From Chloroflexota bacterium (GTDB taxonomy: Bacteria > Chloroflexota > Anaerolineae > Anaerolineales > Anaerolineaceae), in the NCBI GenBank assembly GCA_021796375.1, contig JAJYJF010000146.1, forward strand, positions 1 to 6,231: a DNA stretch of 6,231 nucleotides. Reading direction: 5' to 3'. Each line of letters begins with the position of its first letter. The first letter of the stretch is position 1. The notes below the pieces were generated by a model. The model was not told the origin of the DNA. It searched no databases and saw only the letters and a program-made list of their open reading frames with translations. Below are positions 6,049-6,231 of this stretch, in pieces. The position numbers and the translations under genes were made by a program.

Positions 6049-6231
6049 CTATCGAATATCCACCAGGCTGCTGCCGCTGCGCCCGAAGACCTCCGGCGAG
6101 TACATCTCCTCGGCTTTGGCCGGCGGGACCACGAACTGCCCCGGCGTGGTCGCCCGGGCGATATACGTGTACTGGTAGGTTCCCTCCCATAGGAGGGTGG
6201 TGAAAGCTTCCGCGCGGTCGTCAGATCGGAA
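6049..6231 (-). CDS. alpha-2-macroglobulin family protein, C-terminal end only
   Basis: Sixty codons plus a TAG stop (6051-6049) run open to the window edge; the start and most of the gene lie outside. Seen: DDRAEAFTTLLWEGTYQYTYIARATTPG, then FVVPPAKAEEMYSPEVFGRSGSSLVDIR at the terminus. Known for the family: bacterial alpha-2-macroglobulins end with a domain carrying G.Y.Y.Y..RATTPG.F..PP..AEEMY.PEVFGR just before the stop, so the match is specific although short. These are large envelope or secreted proteins (usually over 1,500 residues) that trap proteases, often with a thioester CxEQ motif and often beside a penicillin-binding protein 1C gene. Neither can be checked here. The conserved stop position indicates an intact C-terminus. 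Confidence 0.88.
   Translation of the reverse strand, partial: FRSDDRAEAFTTLLWEGTYQYTYIARATTPGQFVVPPAKAEEMYSPEVFGRSGSSLVDIR

Noticed and set aside
1..6231. A single multi-gene mannose or defence system
   Set aside because: Genes alternate in strand with terminator-like hairpins between them, belong to unrelated housekeeping-type families, and show no mobile-element, toxin or nuclease signature.

Overview
This GC-rich bacterial window holds six protein-coding genes, two of them cut by the window edges. They alternate in strand (-, +, -, +, -, -), so most look like single-gene transcription units rather than an operon. The mix of families (a plant-type GDP-mannose 3,5-epimerase relative, a gluconokinase-like FGGY kinase, a TerC membrane protein, a DegV protein, a Tat-exported GH76 protein and an alpha-2-macroglobulin) and the codon use suggest an environmental bacterium. 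Chloroflexota (Anaerolineae-like) is my best guess; it is an inference from family impressions, not from a marker gene.

Left part (1-2530). A partial SDR-family sugar-nucleotide epimerase leaves the window at base 1 on the minus strand. It keeps the NAD-binding glycine motif, the YxxxK pair and the Cys and Lys residues expected of GDP-mannose 3,5-epimerase. A divergent intergenic region of about 245 bases separates it from a complete FGGY sugar kinase of the gluconokinase-like clade. This region holds weak promoter candidates and a tiny upstream ORF with a strong ribosome binding site.

Middle part (2530-4500). A TerC-family integral membrane protein (minus) and a DegV-family lipid-binding protein (plus) are divergently transcribed from a 117-base intergenic region. 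The convergent borders on either side carry hairpins. Two terminator-like stems lie back to back between the kinase and terC. A GC-rich perfect inverted repeat lies between degV and the GH76 gene.

Right part (4504-6231). A Tat-signal GH76-like glycoside hydrolase (minus) is followed upstream by about 250 bases with no supportable gene. Next come a perfect 20-bp inverted repeat, best read as the terminator of the next gene, and then the last 60 codons of an alpha-2-macroglobulin family protein that enters from the right edge.

How the genes relate: there is no clear joint pathway. The epimerase (GDP-mannose) and the GH76 protein (alpha-mannan) both touch mannose chemistry, and the kinase is sugar catabolism, but the separate transcription units argue against one system. 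I see no mobile element, CRISPR array, tRNA or rRNA, and no convincing new multi-gene system. The most unusual items are the nested palindrome at 5996-6044, the plant-like epimerase and its possible leader ORF.
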